The notes below the pieces were generated by a model that had not been told where the DNA came from, ran no database searches, and was given only the letters and a program-made list of their open reading frames with translations. From assembly GCA_035626475.1 (NCBI GenBank), contig DASPNP010000026.1:1-64000 (forward strand): a stretch of 64,000 nucleotides of DNA. Reading direction: 5' to 3'. The stretch is from DASPKT01 sp035626475 (lineage in GTDB: Bacteria > Pseudomonadota > Alphaproteobacteria > Azospirillales > Azospirillaceae). Positions 1 to 8,083 of the stretch are shown piece after piece (positions within the stretch are counted from its first letter, which is position 1; the number at the start of each line of letters is the position of its first letter). The position numbers and the translations under genes are program-made.

Positions 1-1
1 G

Positions 2-484
2 ATCATGTCGACGACGGGAAACCCGATGGTCGGCCAGCCCACGCCCGAGGCGTTCATGATGCTGGCGACCCCCGCCCCGCCGCCGTCAGACGAGGCCGCC
101 TTCGTCGCCCACGCGCTGCGGGTGGCGCGGGTGATCAGCGGTCCGGGCTATCCGCTGGACGAGCAGGCCTGGACCGAGCGGGTGTTGGCCGACGCCAAGC
201 GCGGCTACCACCCGCCCGGCTTCGTGCGCCAGCTGGCGGCGATCTGGGCCGCGCCCGACCGCACGGAGAAGCTGCGGACCATCACGGCGCCCACGGTGGT
301 GATCCACGGCGAACTCGACCCCCTGGTCCAGCCCGACGGCGGCAGAGCCACCGCCGCGGCGATCCCGGGCGCCGAGCTGGTCTCGCTCCCGCGCATGGGC
401 CACAGCCTGCCGGCGGAGTTGTACGACGAACTGGTCTCCGCGATCCTGCGGGCGGTCGAGCGGGGGCGGGGCCGCGCAATCTGA
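2..484 (+). CDS. Alpha/beta hydrolase, C-terminal part (truncated by window edge)
   Basis: The frame is already open at base 2, so the true start lies outside the window and only the last 160 residues are visible. The visible part matches the cap and C-terminal half of an alpha/beta-fold hydrolase: a TTGNP stretch of the kind that follows the nucleophile strand, then VVIHGELDPLV carrying the acid Asp, and RMGHSLP carrying the catalytic His. The nucleophile Ser region is missing. The family acts on esters, lactones or similar substrates; the substrate cannot be told. The gene ends 81 bp before rpoN in the same direction, where lptB is more usual in related bacteria. Confidence 0.85.
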   Translation: MMSTTGNPMVGQPTPEAFMMLATPAPPPSDEAAFVAHALRVARVISGPGYPLDEQAWTERVLADAKRGYHPPGFVRQLAAIWAAPDRTEKLRTITAPTVVIHGELDPLVQPDGGRATAAAIPGAELVSLPRMGHSLPAELYDELVSAILRAVERGRGRAI

Positions 485-565
485 TACGCGCGAGACCGCG
501 TTCGCCCTCCGTTAACCACCGGGACCCATGCTGACCCGCAAGAAACGGGCCAAGGGGGCGAGCCG

Positions 566-2095
566 GTGACTCCGAACGTGCGGTTGGAGCTGAGACAGGG
601 GCAGAGCCTCGTCATCACCCCGCAGCTGCAGCAGGCGATCAAGCTGCTGCAGCTGTCCAACGTCGAGCTGGCCGAGTTCGTCGAGCAGGAGATCGAGCGC
701 AACCCGCTGCTCGAGCGGGACGAGGGCTCCCGCGATCCCGTTCCCGACGGCGTCGACCGCGAGGACCCGGTGGCGGTCCAGATCGACAGTAGCCGCCGCG
801 ACACGGTCGACCTTGCCACCTCCGACCACATCGGCGGCGACGCGCCGCTGGATACCGACTACGAGAATGTCTGGACCAACTCCAGCGCCGTCGACGCGGC
901 GCAGGACGGCGCCTATGACGGCGGCGGCGAGGCGTTCGGCACCTGGTCGTCCCATTCCGGCAGCTTCGAGGGCGACGACGAGCGCTCGCTCGAGGCGACC
1001 CTGTCCGAGTCGGTGAGCCTCCGGGACCATCTGACCGAGCAGATCACGATGGACATCGCCGATCCGCTGGACCGGATGATCGCCTTCGCGCTGATGGACC
1101 AGCTCGACGATGCCGGCTGGTTCGGCGGCTGCTGCGTCGAGACCGCCCTGTCGCTGGGCACCGAGCAGGCGCGCGTCGAGAAGGTCCTGGCGAAGCTGCA
1201 GCGCTTCGATCCGGCCGGCATCTTCGCCCGCTCGCTGAAGGAGTGCCTGGAGATCCAGCTGCGCGAGCGCGACCGGCTGGACCCCTGCATGCAGTCGCTG
1301 CTGGACAATCTGCCGCTGCTGGCCGCGCGCAACCTGCAGCAGCTGCTGAAGGTCTGCCGCTGCGACGCCGAGGACCTGGCCGACATGGTCCAGGAGATCA
1401 AGGCGCTTAACCCGAAGCCGGCGCTGGCCTTCGACCGCGACTCGGCGCAGACGGTCATCCCGGACATCCTGATGCGCGCCCAGCCGGGCGGCGGCTGGAT
1501 CGTGGAGCTGAACCCGGACACGCTGCCGCGCGTGCTGGTCAACCAGCGCTACCACAGCCGGGTCTCCACCGGCGCCCGCAGCAAGGCGGAGAAGGAATAC
1601 ATCGCCGAGCAGTTCCAGTCGGCGAACTGGCTGGTGAAGAGCCTGCACCAGCGGGCCAACACCATCCTGAAGGTGGCGACCGAGATCGTGCGCCAGCAGG
1701 ACGCCTTCTTCCTGCACGGGCTGCAGTTCCTGCGGCCGCTGATCCTGCGCGACATCGCCGAGGCGATCGGCATGCACGAGTCCACCGTCAGCCGCGTCAC
1801 CACCAACAAGTTCATGGCGACGCCGCGCGGCCTGTTCGAGCTGAAATACTTCTTCACCTCGGCCATCCAGGGTGCCGACGGGCAGGCCGCGCATTCGGCC
1901 GAGGCCGTGCGCTACCGCATCAAGGCGCTGATCGACGCCGAGAAGCCGGCCGAGATCCTGTCGGACGACCGGTTGGTCGAGATACTCCGCGAGGAAGGGA
2001 TCGACATTGCGCGGCGCACGGTCGCCAAGTATCGTGAGTCCATGAAGATCAGCTCCTCCGTCCAGCGCCGCCGGGAGAAGTCCCTTGGCCTCTAA
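566..2095 (+). CDS. rpoN: RNA polymerase sigma-54 factor
   Basis: Encodes sigma-54, which directs RNA polymerase to -24/-12 promoters and needs an AAA+ enhancer-binding activator to open them. The 509-residue length is normal. The glutamine-rich activator-interacting region I is at about residues 6-52 (ITPQLQQAIKLLQLSN), an acidic linker follows to about 160, then the core-binding domain, a helix-turn-helix at about 395-435 (TVSRVTTNKF), and the diagnostic RpoN box ARRTVAKYR at about 482-490. The start is GTG at 566. hpf and ptsN follow, the usual order, and link the locus to nitrogen and stationary-phase control. A candidate sigma-54 promoter lies in this window at 30507-30522. Confidence 0.97.
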   Translation: MTPNVRLELRQGQSLVITPQLQQAIKLLQLSNVELAEFVEQEIERNPLLERDEGSRDPVPDGVDREDPVAVQIDSSRRDTVDLATSDHIGGDAPLDTDYENVWTNSSAVDAAQDGAYDGGGEAFGTWSSHSGSFEGDDERSLEATLSESVSLRDHLTEQITMDIADPLDRMIAFALMDQLDDAGWFGGCCVETALSLGTEQARVEKVLAKLQRFDPAGIFARSLKECLEIQLRERDRLDPCMQSLLDNLPLLAARNLQQLLKVCRCDAEDLADMVQEIKALNPKPALAFDRDSAQTVIPDILMRAQPGGGWIVELNPDTLPRVLVNQRYHSRVSTGARSKAEKEYIAEQFQSANWLVKSLHQRANTILKVATEIVRQQDAFFLHGLQFLRPLILRDIAEAIGMHESTVSRVTTNKFMATPRGLFELKYFFTSAIQGADGQAAHSAEAVRYRIKALIDAEKPAEILSDDRLVEILREEGIDIARRTVAKYRESMKISSSVQRRREKSLGL

Positions 2096-2176
2096 GGCGC
2101 TCCACGGATTCCCCCCTACGCCGGCTGCGGGCCTCGCCCGGGCGGCGCAGATCCGAAGCTAGACCGGACCAACGCC

Positions 2177-2821
2177 ATGCACGTGACCGTCAGAGGCAAG
2201 CAGCTGGACGTGGGCGACGCCCTGCGCACCCACATCAACACCACCCTGGCCGGGCTGGTGGGCAAGTATTTCTCCAAGCCCATCGAAGCCAACGTGGTGA
2301 TGACCAAGGACGCCCACCTGTTCAAGGCGGACATCCAGGTCCACGCCGGCCGCAACATCGTGCTGCAGTCGAACGCCGAGGCGACCGAGCCCTACCCGGC
2401 CTTCGACGGGGCGGCGGACAAGATCGCCAAGCGCCTGCGCCGCCACAAGCGCTGGCTGCGCGACCACCACCACCGCGGCGGCGATGCCCCCGAGGCGGCG
2501 CTCGAGTCGCAGCCGGCGCGCAAATACATCCTCGATGCGGGCCTCGATTCGGCGGACCACTCGGGCGATCATGAGGAGCCGGCGGAGGCGCCGGCCGACG
2601 GCGGGCATCATTCGATGGTCGTCGCCGAGATGGAAACGGCCATCGAGCTGTTGACGGTGAGCGAGGCCGTCGCGCGCATGGATCTGGCCGACCTTCCGGC
2701 GCTCTTGTTCCGCAACAGGGCGCATGGCGGGCTGAACATGATCTACCGTCGCCCGGACGGCCACGTCGGCTGGGTGGATCCGGCCGACGCGGCGGCCGCC
2801 AAGAACGGCGCCCGCGTCTGA
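2177..2821 (+). CDS. hpf: Ribosome hibernation-promoting factor, long form
   Basis: A 214-residue protein with the S30AE/YfiA fold in residues 1 to about 105 (MHVTVRGKQLDVGDALR start, conserved KADIQVHAGRN region) and the C-terminal dimerisation domain at about 150-207 (VVAEMETAIELLTVSEAV, then NMIYRRPDGHVGWVDP). A linker rich in His, Glu and Ala separates them. Long HPF binds the 30S decoding centre and pairs ribosomes into inactive 100S dimers in stationary phase or starvation. It lies between rpoN and ptsN, 81 bp after rpoN, as in many proteobacteria. I am sure of the family; the symbols raiA and hpf are both used for the long form. Confidence 0.95.
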   Translation: MHVTVRGKQLDVGDALRTHINTTLAGLVGKYFSKPIEANVVMTKDAHLFKADIQVHAGRNIVLQSNAEATEPYPAFDGAADKIAKRLRRHKRWLRDHHHRGGDAPEAALESQPARKYILDAGLDSADHSGDHEEPAEAPADGGHHSMVVAEMETAIELLTVSEAVARMDLADLPALLFRNRAHGGLNMIYRRPDGHVGWVDPADAAAAKNGARV

Positions 2822-2841
2822 CTCCTGTTACGCAGCGGCCG

Positions 2842-3315
2842 ATGTATATCTCTCAGATGAACGACTTGATCACGCCGGACGGCATCATCTCCAACCTGCG
2901 GGCCGCTTCGAAGAAGCAGGCCCTGCAGGAGCTGGCCCGCAAGGCGGCCGAGCTGACCGGCCAGCACGAGCGGGCCATCTTCGACGTGCTGCTGGAGCGC
3001 GAGCGCCTCGGCACGACCGGGGTGGGCCGCGGCATCGCCATCCCGCACGGCAAGCTGCCCAGCCTGGACCACGTCATGGCGATCTTCGCCCGGCTGGAGA
3101 AGCCGGTCGATTTCGACGCCATCGACGAGCAGCCGGTCGACCTGATGTGCCTGCTGCTGGCGCCCGAGGCCGCCGGCGCCGACCACCTCAAGGCGCTGGC
3201 CCGCGTCTCCCGCCTGCTCCGCGACCCGGTGCTGTGCGACAAGCTGCGCGGCGCCGACACATCGGACGCCCTCTACGCCCTGCTGACCCATACCGAGGCC
3301 AGCCACGCGGCGTAA
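2842..3315 (+). CDS. ptsN: PTS IIA-like nitrogen-regulatory protein PtsN (EIIA-Ntr)
   Basis: A 157-residue EIIA-Ntr of the nitrogen phosphotransferase system. In relatives it receives phosphate from NPr and controls potassium transport, nitrogen and carbon signalling by protein contact. The phospho-accepting histidine is in GRGIAIPHGKL (His69 counted from ATG 2842), and the LLLAPEAAGADHLKALARVSRLL segment region is typical of the family. A second in-frame ATG at 2857 (MNDLITPDGI) gives a start closer to most homologues and may be the real one, because neither ATG has a clear Shine-Dalgarno sequence. It closes the rpoN-hpf-ptsN unit and is followed by a strong terminator. Confidence 0.95.
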   Translation: MYISQMNDLITPDGIISNLRAASKKQALQELARKAAELTGQHERAIFDVLLERERLGTTGVGRGIAIPHGKLPSLDHVMAIFARLEKPVDFDAIDEQPVDLMCLLLAPEAAGADHLKALARVSRLLRDPVLCDKLRGADTSDALYALLTHTEASHAA

Positions 3316-3338
3316 GCCGGGGCCACGGGACTGCGACG

Positions 3339-3371
3339 ACCCGCCGGGGGCAGCCCCGGCGGGTTTCTCTT
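3339..3371 (+). terminator. Intrinsic terminator after ptsN
   Basis: A perfect 11-bp stem (ACCCGCCGGGG at 3339-3349 with its complement at 3354-3364) closes a GCAG tetraloop and is followed by TTCTCTTT. It lies 23 bp after the ptsN stop, so it probably ends the rpoN-hpf-ptsN transcript. Confidence 0.85.
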
Positions 3372-3390
3372 TGGGCGGGGCTGGAACGTG

Positions 3391-3510
3391 GTGCGTCCTT
3401 CGACAAGCTCAGGATGAGGGAGGGGGTACGCGAGGCACTCCTGTTTTCATCGGCGGAGGGTAGGCCGGGAGCGGCAAAATCCCCCTCATGCTGAGCTTGT
3501 CGAAGCACGC
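3391..3510 (+). repeat. Dispersed palindromic element, family A copy 1 (about 120 bp)
   Basis: The left end reads gtgcgtccttcgacaagct and the right end carries its inverted counterpart (ctgagcttgtcgaagcacgc). The interior is not symmetrical and contains a gaggcactcctg segment. Three more copies of similar length are at 32638-32760, 35338-35458 and 48136-48249. This copy has the same orientation as the last of these. It sits between ptsN and the UMF1 transporter gene. Confidence 0.85.
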
Positions 3511-3593
3511 AGACCGCAAACGCTGCCCATCCCCACCTTGCGCCCACGATAACCCCATGCCAGCCTCCCCCGAACGGGCGATGAGGTGATCCG

Positions 3594-4901
3594 GTGCGCA
3601 AATCGGCGGTGGCGGGCTGGTGCCTGTACGACTGGGCCATGTCGGCCTTCAACACGGTCATCGGCACCTTCGTCTACAGCGTCTATTTCGCCAAGGGCGT
3701 GGCCCCGGACGAATCGGTGGGCACCCAGCTCTGGGGTCAGGCGCTGGGCATCTCCGGCATCCTGATCGCGGTGCTGAGCCCCGTGCTGGGCGCCATCTCC
3801 GACCGGGGCGGGCGGCGCAAGCCCTGGCTGGCGGTCTTTACCCTGCTCTGCATCGCCGCCACCCTCGCCCTCTGGTTCGTGAAGCCCGACGCCTCCTGGG
3901 TGCTGCCCTGCCTCTTCGCCATCGTCGTGGCGAACGTCGCCTTCGAGCTGGCGGGGGTCTTCTACAATGCCATGCTGCCCGACGTGGCGCCGGCCAGCCA
4001 TTACGGCCGGGTCTCCGGCTGGGGCTGGGGCCTCGGCTATATCGGCGGGCTGGGCGCCCTGGTGGTCTGCCTGGCGCTGCTGATCCAGACCGAGACGCCG
4101 CTGTTCGGGCTGATCGACCCGGCCGAGTCGGGCGGCGTCCGCGCCACCGCGCTGCTGGTGGCGGTCTGGTACGCGGTGTTCGCCTTGCCGCTGTTCCTGC
4201 TGGGGCCTGACCGGCCCGGGACCGGCGTGCCGGCGGGCCGGGCGGTGCGCGAGGGATTGGCAACGCTGCGCGGGACTCTGGCCCGGCTGCGGCACCAGGG
4301 CAACCTCGCCCGCTTCCTGATCGCCAGCGCGCTCTGGCGCGACGGCATCAGCACGCTCACCCAGTTCGGCGGCATTTTCGCCGCCAGCGCCTTCGGCATG
4401 AGCACGCCGCAGATCATTACCTTCGCCATCCTGCTGAACGTGACGGCGGGGCTGGGCGCGGCCGGCTTCGCCTGGGTGGACGACCGGCTGGGCGCCCGCT
4501 TCACCATCCAGGTCAGCCTGATCGGGCTGATGATCACCGGGCTCTGCATGCTGGCCGTCGGCACGCCCTGGTGGGACTGGGCGCCCGATCCCGGTCTGCC
4601 GCTGGACTTCACCGCCCCGCAGCAATGGCTGCTGGTCTTCGGCATGGGGCTGGGCATCTTCTTCGGTCCGGCCCAGGCGGCGGGGCGCAGCCTGATGGCG
4701 CGGCTGGCGCCGCCGGGCCTGGAGACGGAGATGTTCGGGCTCTACGCCCTGTCTGGCCGGGTGGCGGGGCTGATCGGCCCCTTCGCCTACGGCGCCGCCA
4801 CCGTCGCCTTCGACAGCCAGCGCGCCGGCATGGCGACGGTGCTGGTGCTCTTCGCGGCGGGCTTCGCGCTGCTGCTCACGGTGCGGGAACCGGGGAGGTA
4901 G
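3594..4901 (+). CDS. MFS transporter, UMF1 (Atg22-like) family
   Basis: A 435-residue polytopic membrane protein with about 12 hydrophobic segments. The N-terminus (GWCLYDWAMSAFNTVIGTFV) and the loop after TM2 (GAISDRGGRRKPWL) are the hallmarks of the UMF1 family, bacterial relatives of vacuolar Atg22. Substrates of bacterial members are largely unknown; amino-acid or similar efflux is inferred from Atg22 only. The start is GTG at 3594. It stands alone, with repeat elements on both sides and accA converging on it from the other strand. Confidence 0.88.
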   Translation: MRKSAVAGWCLYDWAMSAFNTVIGTFVYSVYFAKGVAPDESVGTQLWGQALGISGILIAVLSPVLGAISDRGGRRKPWLAVFTLLCIAATLALWFVKPDASWVLPCLFAIVVANVAFELAGVFYNAMLPDVAPASHYGRVSGWGWGLGYIGGLGALVVCLALLIQTETPLFGLIDPAESGGVRATALLVAVWYAVFALPLFLLGPDRPGTGVPAGRAVREGLATLRGTLARLRHQGNLARFLIASALWRDGISTLTQFGGIFAASAFGMSTPQIITFAILLNVTAGLGAAGFAWVDDRLGARFTIQVSLIGLMITGLCMLAVGTPWWDWAPDPGLPLDFTAPQQWLLVFGMGLGIFFGPAQAAGRSLMARLAPPGLETEMFGLYALSGRVAGLIGPFAYGAATVAFDSQRAGMATVLVLFAAGFALLLTVREPGR

Positions 4902-4913
4902 GCGTCCGCCATC

Positions 4914-4999
4914 CGTAGGTCGCATGCAGCCGCAGGCGGAATGCGACGTTTCACGGCAGGCGCGCGTCGCATTGCGGCTGCGCCTCCATGCGACCTACG
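4914..4999. repeat. Palindromic element, family B copy 1 (86 bp)
   Basis: The left arm at 4914-4947 begins CGTAGGTCGCATG and ends AATGCGAC. The right arm at 4966-4999 is its imperfect inverted copy. A short spacer lies between. Related copies are at 15213-15295 and 25657-25739. It lies between the convergent UMF1 transporter gene and accA, where the hairpin could end transcription from both sides. Confidence 0.85.
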
Positions 5000-5016
5000 T
5001 GACCTCGCGGGGCGGC

Positions 5017-5970
5017 TTACGCCAGCCCCTTCTGCCCCATCTCCAGGAACTTCTGGCGGCGGTTGGAGCGGAGCGTGCCGCCGTCCTGGCCGCGCAGCCC
5101 GTCCAGGCTGTCCTCGATGGCGTTGCCCAGGGCCAGGATGGTCTCATCGCGGCGGCGGTGGGCGCCGCCGATCGGCTCCATGACGATGCGGTCGATGACG
5201 CCGAGGTCCTTCAGATCCTGGGCGGTCAGGCGCAGCGCGGTCGCGGCGTCGGCGGCGTTGCTGGCCGAGCGCCAGAGGATCGAGGCGCAGCCCTCGGGCG
5301 ATATGACCGAGTAGATGGCGTGCTCCAGCATCAGCACCCGGTCGGCCGTGGCCAGCGCGATGGCGCCGCCCGAACCGCCTTCGCCGATGACGGCGGAGAC
5401 CAGCGGCACCCGGACGCGCAGGCAGGTCTCGATCGACTTGGCGATGGCCTCGGCCTGGCCGCGCTCCTCGGCGCTGACGCCGGGGAAGGCGCCGGCCGTG
5501 TCGACCAGCGAGATGATCGGCAGGCCGAACCGGTCGGCCATGCGCATCAGCCGCTGGGCCTTGCGGTAGCCCTCGGGCTTCGCCATGCCGAAATTGTGTT
5601 TCACCCGGGTCTCGGTGTCGTGGCCGCGCTCCTGGCCGATGACCATGACCGAGCGGCCGCGGAAGCGTGCCAGCCCGCCGACCACGGCGCGGTCCTCGGC
5701 GAACAGCCGGTCGCCCGCCAGCGGCGTGAAGTCGGTGAACAGCGCGTTGACGTAGTCCAGGCAGTGCGGCCGGTTCGGGTGGCGGGCCACCTGCACCTTC
5801 TGCGCCGGCGTCAGCTTGGCGTAGGTCGAGCGCAGCAGCTTGTCGACCTTGTCCTGAAGCTTGCGGACCTCGTCGGCGATGTTGAGGTCGCCGCCGTTGG
5901 ACAGGTGGCGCAGCTCCTCGATCTTGCCTTCGAGTTCGGCGATCGGCTTTTCGAATTCAAGGAAGTGCAT
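5017..5970 (-). CDS. accA: Acetyl-CoA carboxylase carboxyltransferase subunit alpha
   Basis: The alpha half of the carboxyltransferase that moves the carboxyl group from carboxybiotin to acetyl-CoA, giving malonyl-CoA in the committed step of fatty acid synthesis. The 317-residue length is normal. Visible family features are the N-terminal helix (MHFLEFEKPIAELEGKIEEL), HPNRPHCLDYV, GQERGHDTE, IISLVDTAGAFPGV, and the oxyanion-hole segment GEGGSGGAIALATADRVLML. It partners with AccD, which is not in the window. It is read leftwards into a palindromic repeat; the upstream 107 bp separate it from the membrane YbjQ-like gene. Confidence 0.97.
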   Translation of the reverse strand: MHFLEFEKPIAELEGKIEELRHLSNGGDLNIADEVRKLQDKVDKLLRSTYAKLTPAQKVQVARHPNRPHCLDYVNALFTDFTPLAGDRLFAEDRAVVGGLARFRGRSVMVIGQERGHDTETRVKHNFGMAKPEGYRKAQRLMRMADRFGLPIISLVDTAGAFPGVSAEERGQAEAIAKSIETCLRVRVPLVSAVIGEGGSGGAIALATADRVLMLEHAIYSVISPEGCASILWRSASNAADAATALRLTAQDLKDLGVIDRIVMEPIGGAHRRRDETILALGNAIEDSLDGLRGQDGGTLRSNRRQKFLEMGQKGLA

Positions 5971-6077
5971 GGTGGGGGGACCGCAGACTTGGACCGGTAC
6001 AAGCGCGGGTGTCTAGCACAGCGAAAGGGGCAGGGCCATGCGAATGTGTTCAACCCCCGCCAGCGCCGGCCCCGGCC

Positions 6078-6770
6078 CTACTCCATGCGGACGAGGCGCC
6101 GGAGCAGCCGGCGCACGCCCGGAAACAGCCGCTCGGCCGCCCGTTCCAGCCCGGCGGCGAGACCGAGCGCGACCAGCGCGCCCGCGATCAGCAGCAGCAG
6201 GTGCCACACCGTCCGGGGCGGCGGCGAGGCGGCGTCGTCCAGGAACCCGAGGGGCGGGAAGCCGGAGGGCGTCGCCGCGCCGGTCACGGCCATGCCGGTC
6301 GCCATGACCGTCACGGCCCGGGAACGGCCGCCGAGCGCCACGCTGCGCACCTTGACCCCCACGACCATGGAGGCGCCGGCCTGGGCTGCCTGTTCCCGCA
6401 GGCGCAGCAGCACCTCGCGCACCGCCCGGTCCTGGGTGCGGTGGAGCAGGTCCACCCGCCCTCCGATCAGGCGCCGGACGCGCGCCGAAAGCTGCCCCAG
6501 CGGCGGCGGCGCGATGCAGGCGGAGGCGGCGACGAAGCTGGCCGCGGCGCCCGGGGGCAGCGGGCCGGCGGTCGGCAGCAGGCCGATATGGCCCAGCCGG
6601 GCGGCGCCCTCCTCCAGTCGGCGGTGATGGTGCCGCTCGATCACCATGCCCGCCACCAGGAAGGGCAGGGCCGCCAGGATCGCGACGGTCGCCGGGCCGG
6701 CCAGGCCGCCCATCCAGTCCGGTGGAAGGCTGGCCCAGAAATCCCACGGCCCGGCGTGCCGGCCGCTCAA
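6078..6770 (-). CDS. Membrane-anchored protein with a divergent YbjQ-like domain
   Basis: A 230-residue protein with a hydrophobic segment near the N-terminus (LAGPATVAILAALPFLVAGM) and another near the C-terminus (RTVWHLLLLIAGALVALGLA). Between them, LGHIGLLPTAG...IGGRVDLLHRTQDRAVREVLLRLREQAAQAGASMVVGVKVRSVAL...VTVMATGMAV follows the same pattern as the upstream YbjQ protein, so I read it as a diverged YbjQ-type domain held at the membrane. The best start is TTG at 6770, which overlaps the upstream stop as TTGA; there is no ATG that avoids a large overlap. The function is unknown. The pairing and overlap imply translation with its neighbour. Confidence 0.72.
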   Translation of the reverse strand: MSGRHAGPWDFWASLPPDWMGGLAGPATVAILAALPFLVAGMVIERHHHRRLEEGAARLGHIGLLPTAGPLPPGAAASFVAASACIAPPPLGQLSARVRRLIGGRVDLLHRTQDRAVREVLLRLREQAAQAGASMVVGVKVRSVALGGRSRAVTVMATGMAVTGAATPSGFPPLGFLDDAASPPPRTVWHLLLLIAGALVALGLAAGLERAAERLFPGVRRLLRRLVRME

Positions 6771-7102
6771 GGCTGGGCGCCGTCCTGCGGCTCGACCACG
6801 ACGGCCGTGCCGTAGGCCATGATCTCCGCCGCACCCGAGGCGACGCCGACCGAGCCGAGGCGCAGCCCCAGCACGGCGTTGGCGCCCTGCGCCCGCGCCG
6901 CCTCGGTCAGCCGCTCCAGCGCCTCGCGCCGGGCGTCCTCCAGCAGTTCCGTGTAGCCCCTCAGCTCGCCGCCCACGAGGGTCTTCAGCCCGGCCATGAT
7001 ATCCCGGCCCAGATGCTTGGACCGCACGGTGCTGCCCTGCACCAGCCCGATCAGGCGGACGTTGCGGTGGCCGGGCACATGGTCGAGGGTGGACAGCAGC
7101 AT
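6767..7102 (-). CDS. YbjQ family (heavy-metal-binding-domain annotated) protein
   Basis: A 111-residue protein matching the YbjQ/UPF0145 family (PF01906): TLDHVPGHRNVRLIGLVQGS at the N-terminus, GGELRGYTELLEDARREALERL in the middle and GANAVLGLRLGSVGV near the end. The family forms pentameric rings; its role is not settled, and the metal-binding name is weakly supported. ATG 7102 is the natural start because the homologous region begins there. It is the first gene of a two-gene unit with the membrane paralogue and is transcribed away from lutA across a 201-bp gap. Confidence 0.88.
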   Translation of the reverse strand: MLLSTLDHVPGHRNVRLIGLVQGSTVRSKHLGRDIMAGLKTLVGGELRGYTELLEDARREALERLTEAARAQGANAVLGLRLGSVGVASGAAEIMAYGTAVVVEPQDGAQP

Positions 7103-7303
7103 GGGCGTCTTCCTGGCGATGAGGGCGCCATTGTGCCGTCCGATCCGTTCCGGTGCAACTTTGGGAAAGGGCCCGGCGCGGCTCTGCGCGTCCTGAGGGT
7201 GGCCGCCCGGACGCATGGGAGATTGGCGCGCCGCCCGCGTTGCCGCTGCCCCGTCCGGCCCCTATTGTCTCTGGGGGCACCATGGCGGCTGCCGGGGACG
7301 GGC

Positions 7304-8083
7304 ATGAACGACGCGACGACATCGGAAGCGGGGGAGAGGCCGACGGTCGGCCTGCTGGTCACCTGTCTGGTCGACCTGTTCCGCCCCAGCGTCGGCTTCG
7401 CCGCGGTGGAGCTGCTGGAGAAGGCCGGCTGCCGGGTCGAGGTGCCGCCGCAGAGCTGCTGCGGCCAGCCCGCCTGGAACTCGGGTGACCGGAAGACCGC
7501 CGCCGATCTGGCGCGGCAGGCGATCCGGGCCCTGGAGCCCTTCGACTATGTGGTGGCGCCCAGCGGTTCCTGCGCCGGCATGGTCCGGCTGCATTATCCC
7601 GAGCTGCTGCGCGACGATCCGGACTGGGCCCCGCGCGCCCACCGGCTGGCCCGCCGCACGCACGAGCTGGTCTCCTTCCTGACCGACGTGATGGGCGTGC
7701 AGTCGGTGGAATCCTCCTATGACGGGGTGGTGACCTACCATGACAGCTGCTCCGGCCTACGCGAGATGGCGGTGAAGGGCCAGCCGCGCCGGCTGCTTTC
7801 CTCGGTGAAAGGCCTGCATCTGGCGGAGCTGCCGGACGCGGAGGTCTGCTGCGGCTTCGGCGGCACCTTCTGCGTCAAATACCCCGACATTTCCGGCAAG
7901 ATGGTCGACGACAAGGCAGGCGCGGTGGAGGCCACGAAGGCCGACACGCTGGCCGCCGGCGATCTCGGCTGCCTGATGAACATCGCCGGCCGGCTGAAGC
8001 GGCGCGGCGCCCAGGTGGAGGTCCGGCACGTGGCGGAGATCCTGGCGGGGCGGCTGGACGCGCCCGGGATCGGCGATCCATGA
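7304..8083 (+). CDS. lutA: L-lactate oxidation Fe-S protein LutA/LldE
   Basis: A 259-residue (Fe-S)-binding subunit of the LutABC (LldEFG) complex, which oxidises L-lactate to pyruvate with electrons passed to the respiratory chain. It has the two cysteine-rich CCG domains of the family: SCCGQPAWN with PSGSCAG in the first half, and CCGFGGTFC with DLGCLMNI in the second. ATG 7304 gives the family N-terminus (VGLLVTCLVDLFRPSVGF). It is the first gene of the run and overlaps lutB by 4 bp (ATGA). A regulator or lactate permease is not adjacent. Confidence 0.95.
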   Translation: MNDATTSEAGERPTVGLLVTCLVDLFRPSVGFAAVELLEKAGCRVEVPPQSCCGQPAWNSGDRKTAADLARQAIRALEPFDYVVAPSGSCAGMVRLHYPELLRDDPDWAPRAHRLARRTHELVSFLTDVMGVQSVESSYDGVVTYHDSCSGLREMAVKGQPRRLLSSVKGLHLAELPDAEVCCGFGGTFCVKYPDISGKMVDDKAGAVEATKADTLAAGDLGCLMNIAGRLKRRGAQVEVRHVAEILAGRLDAPGIGDP

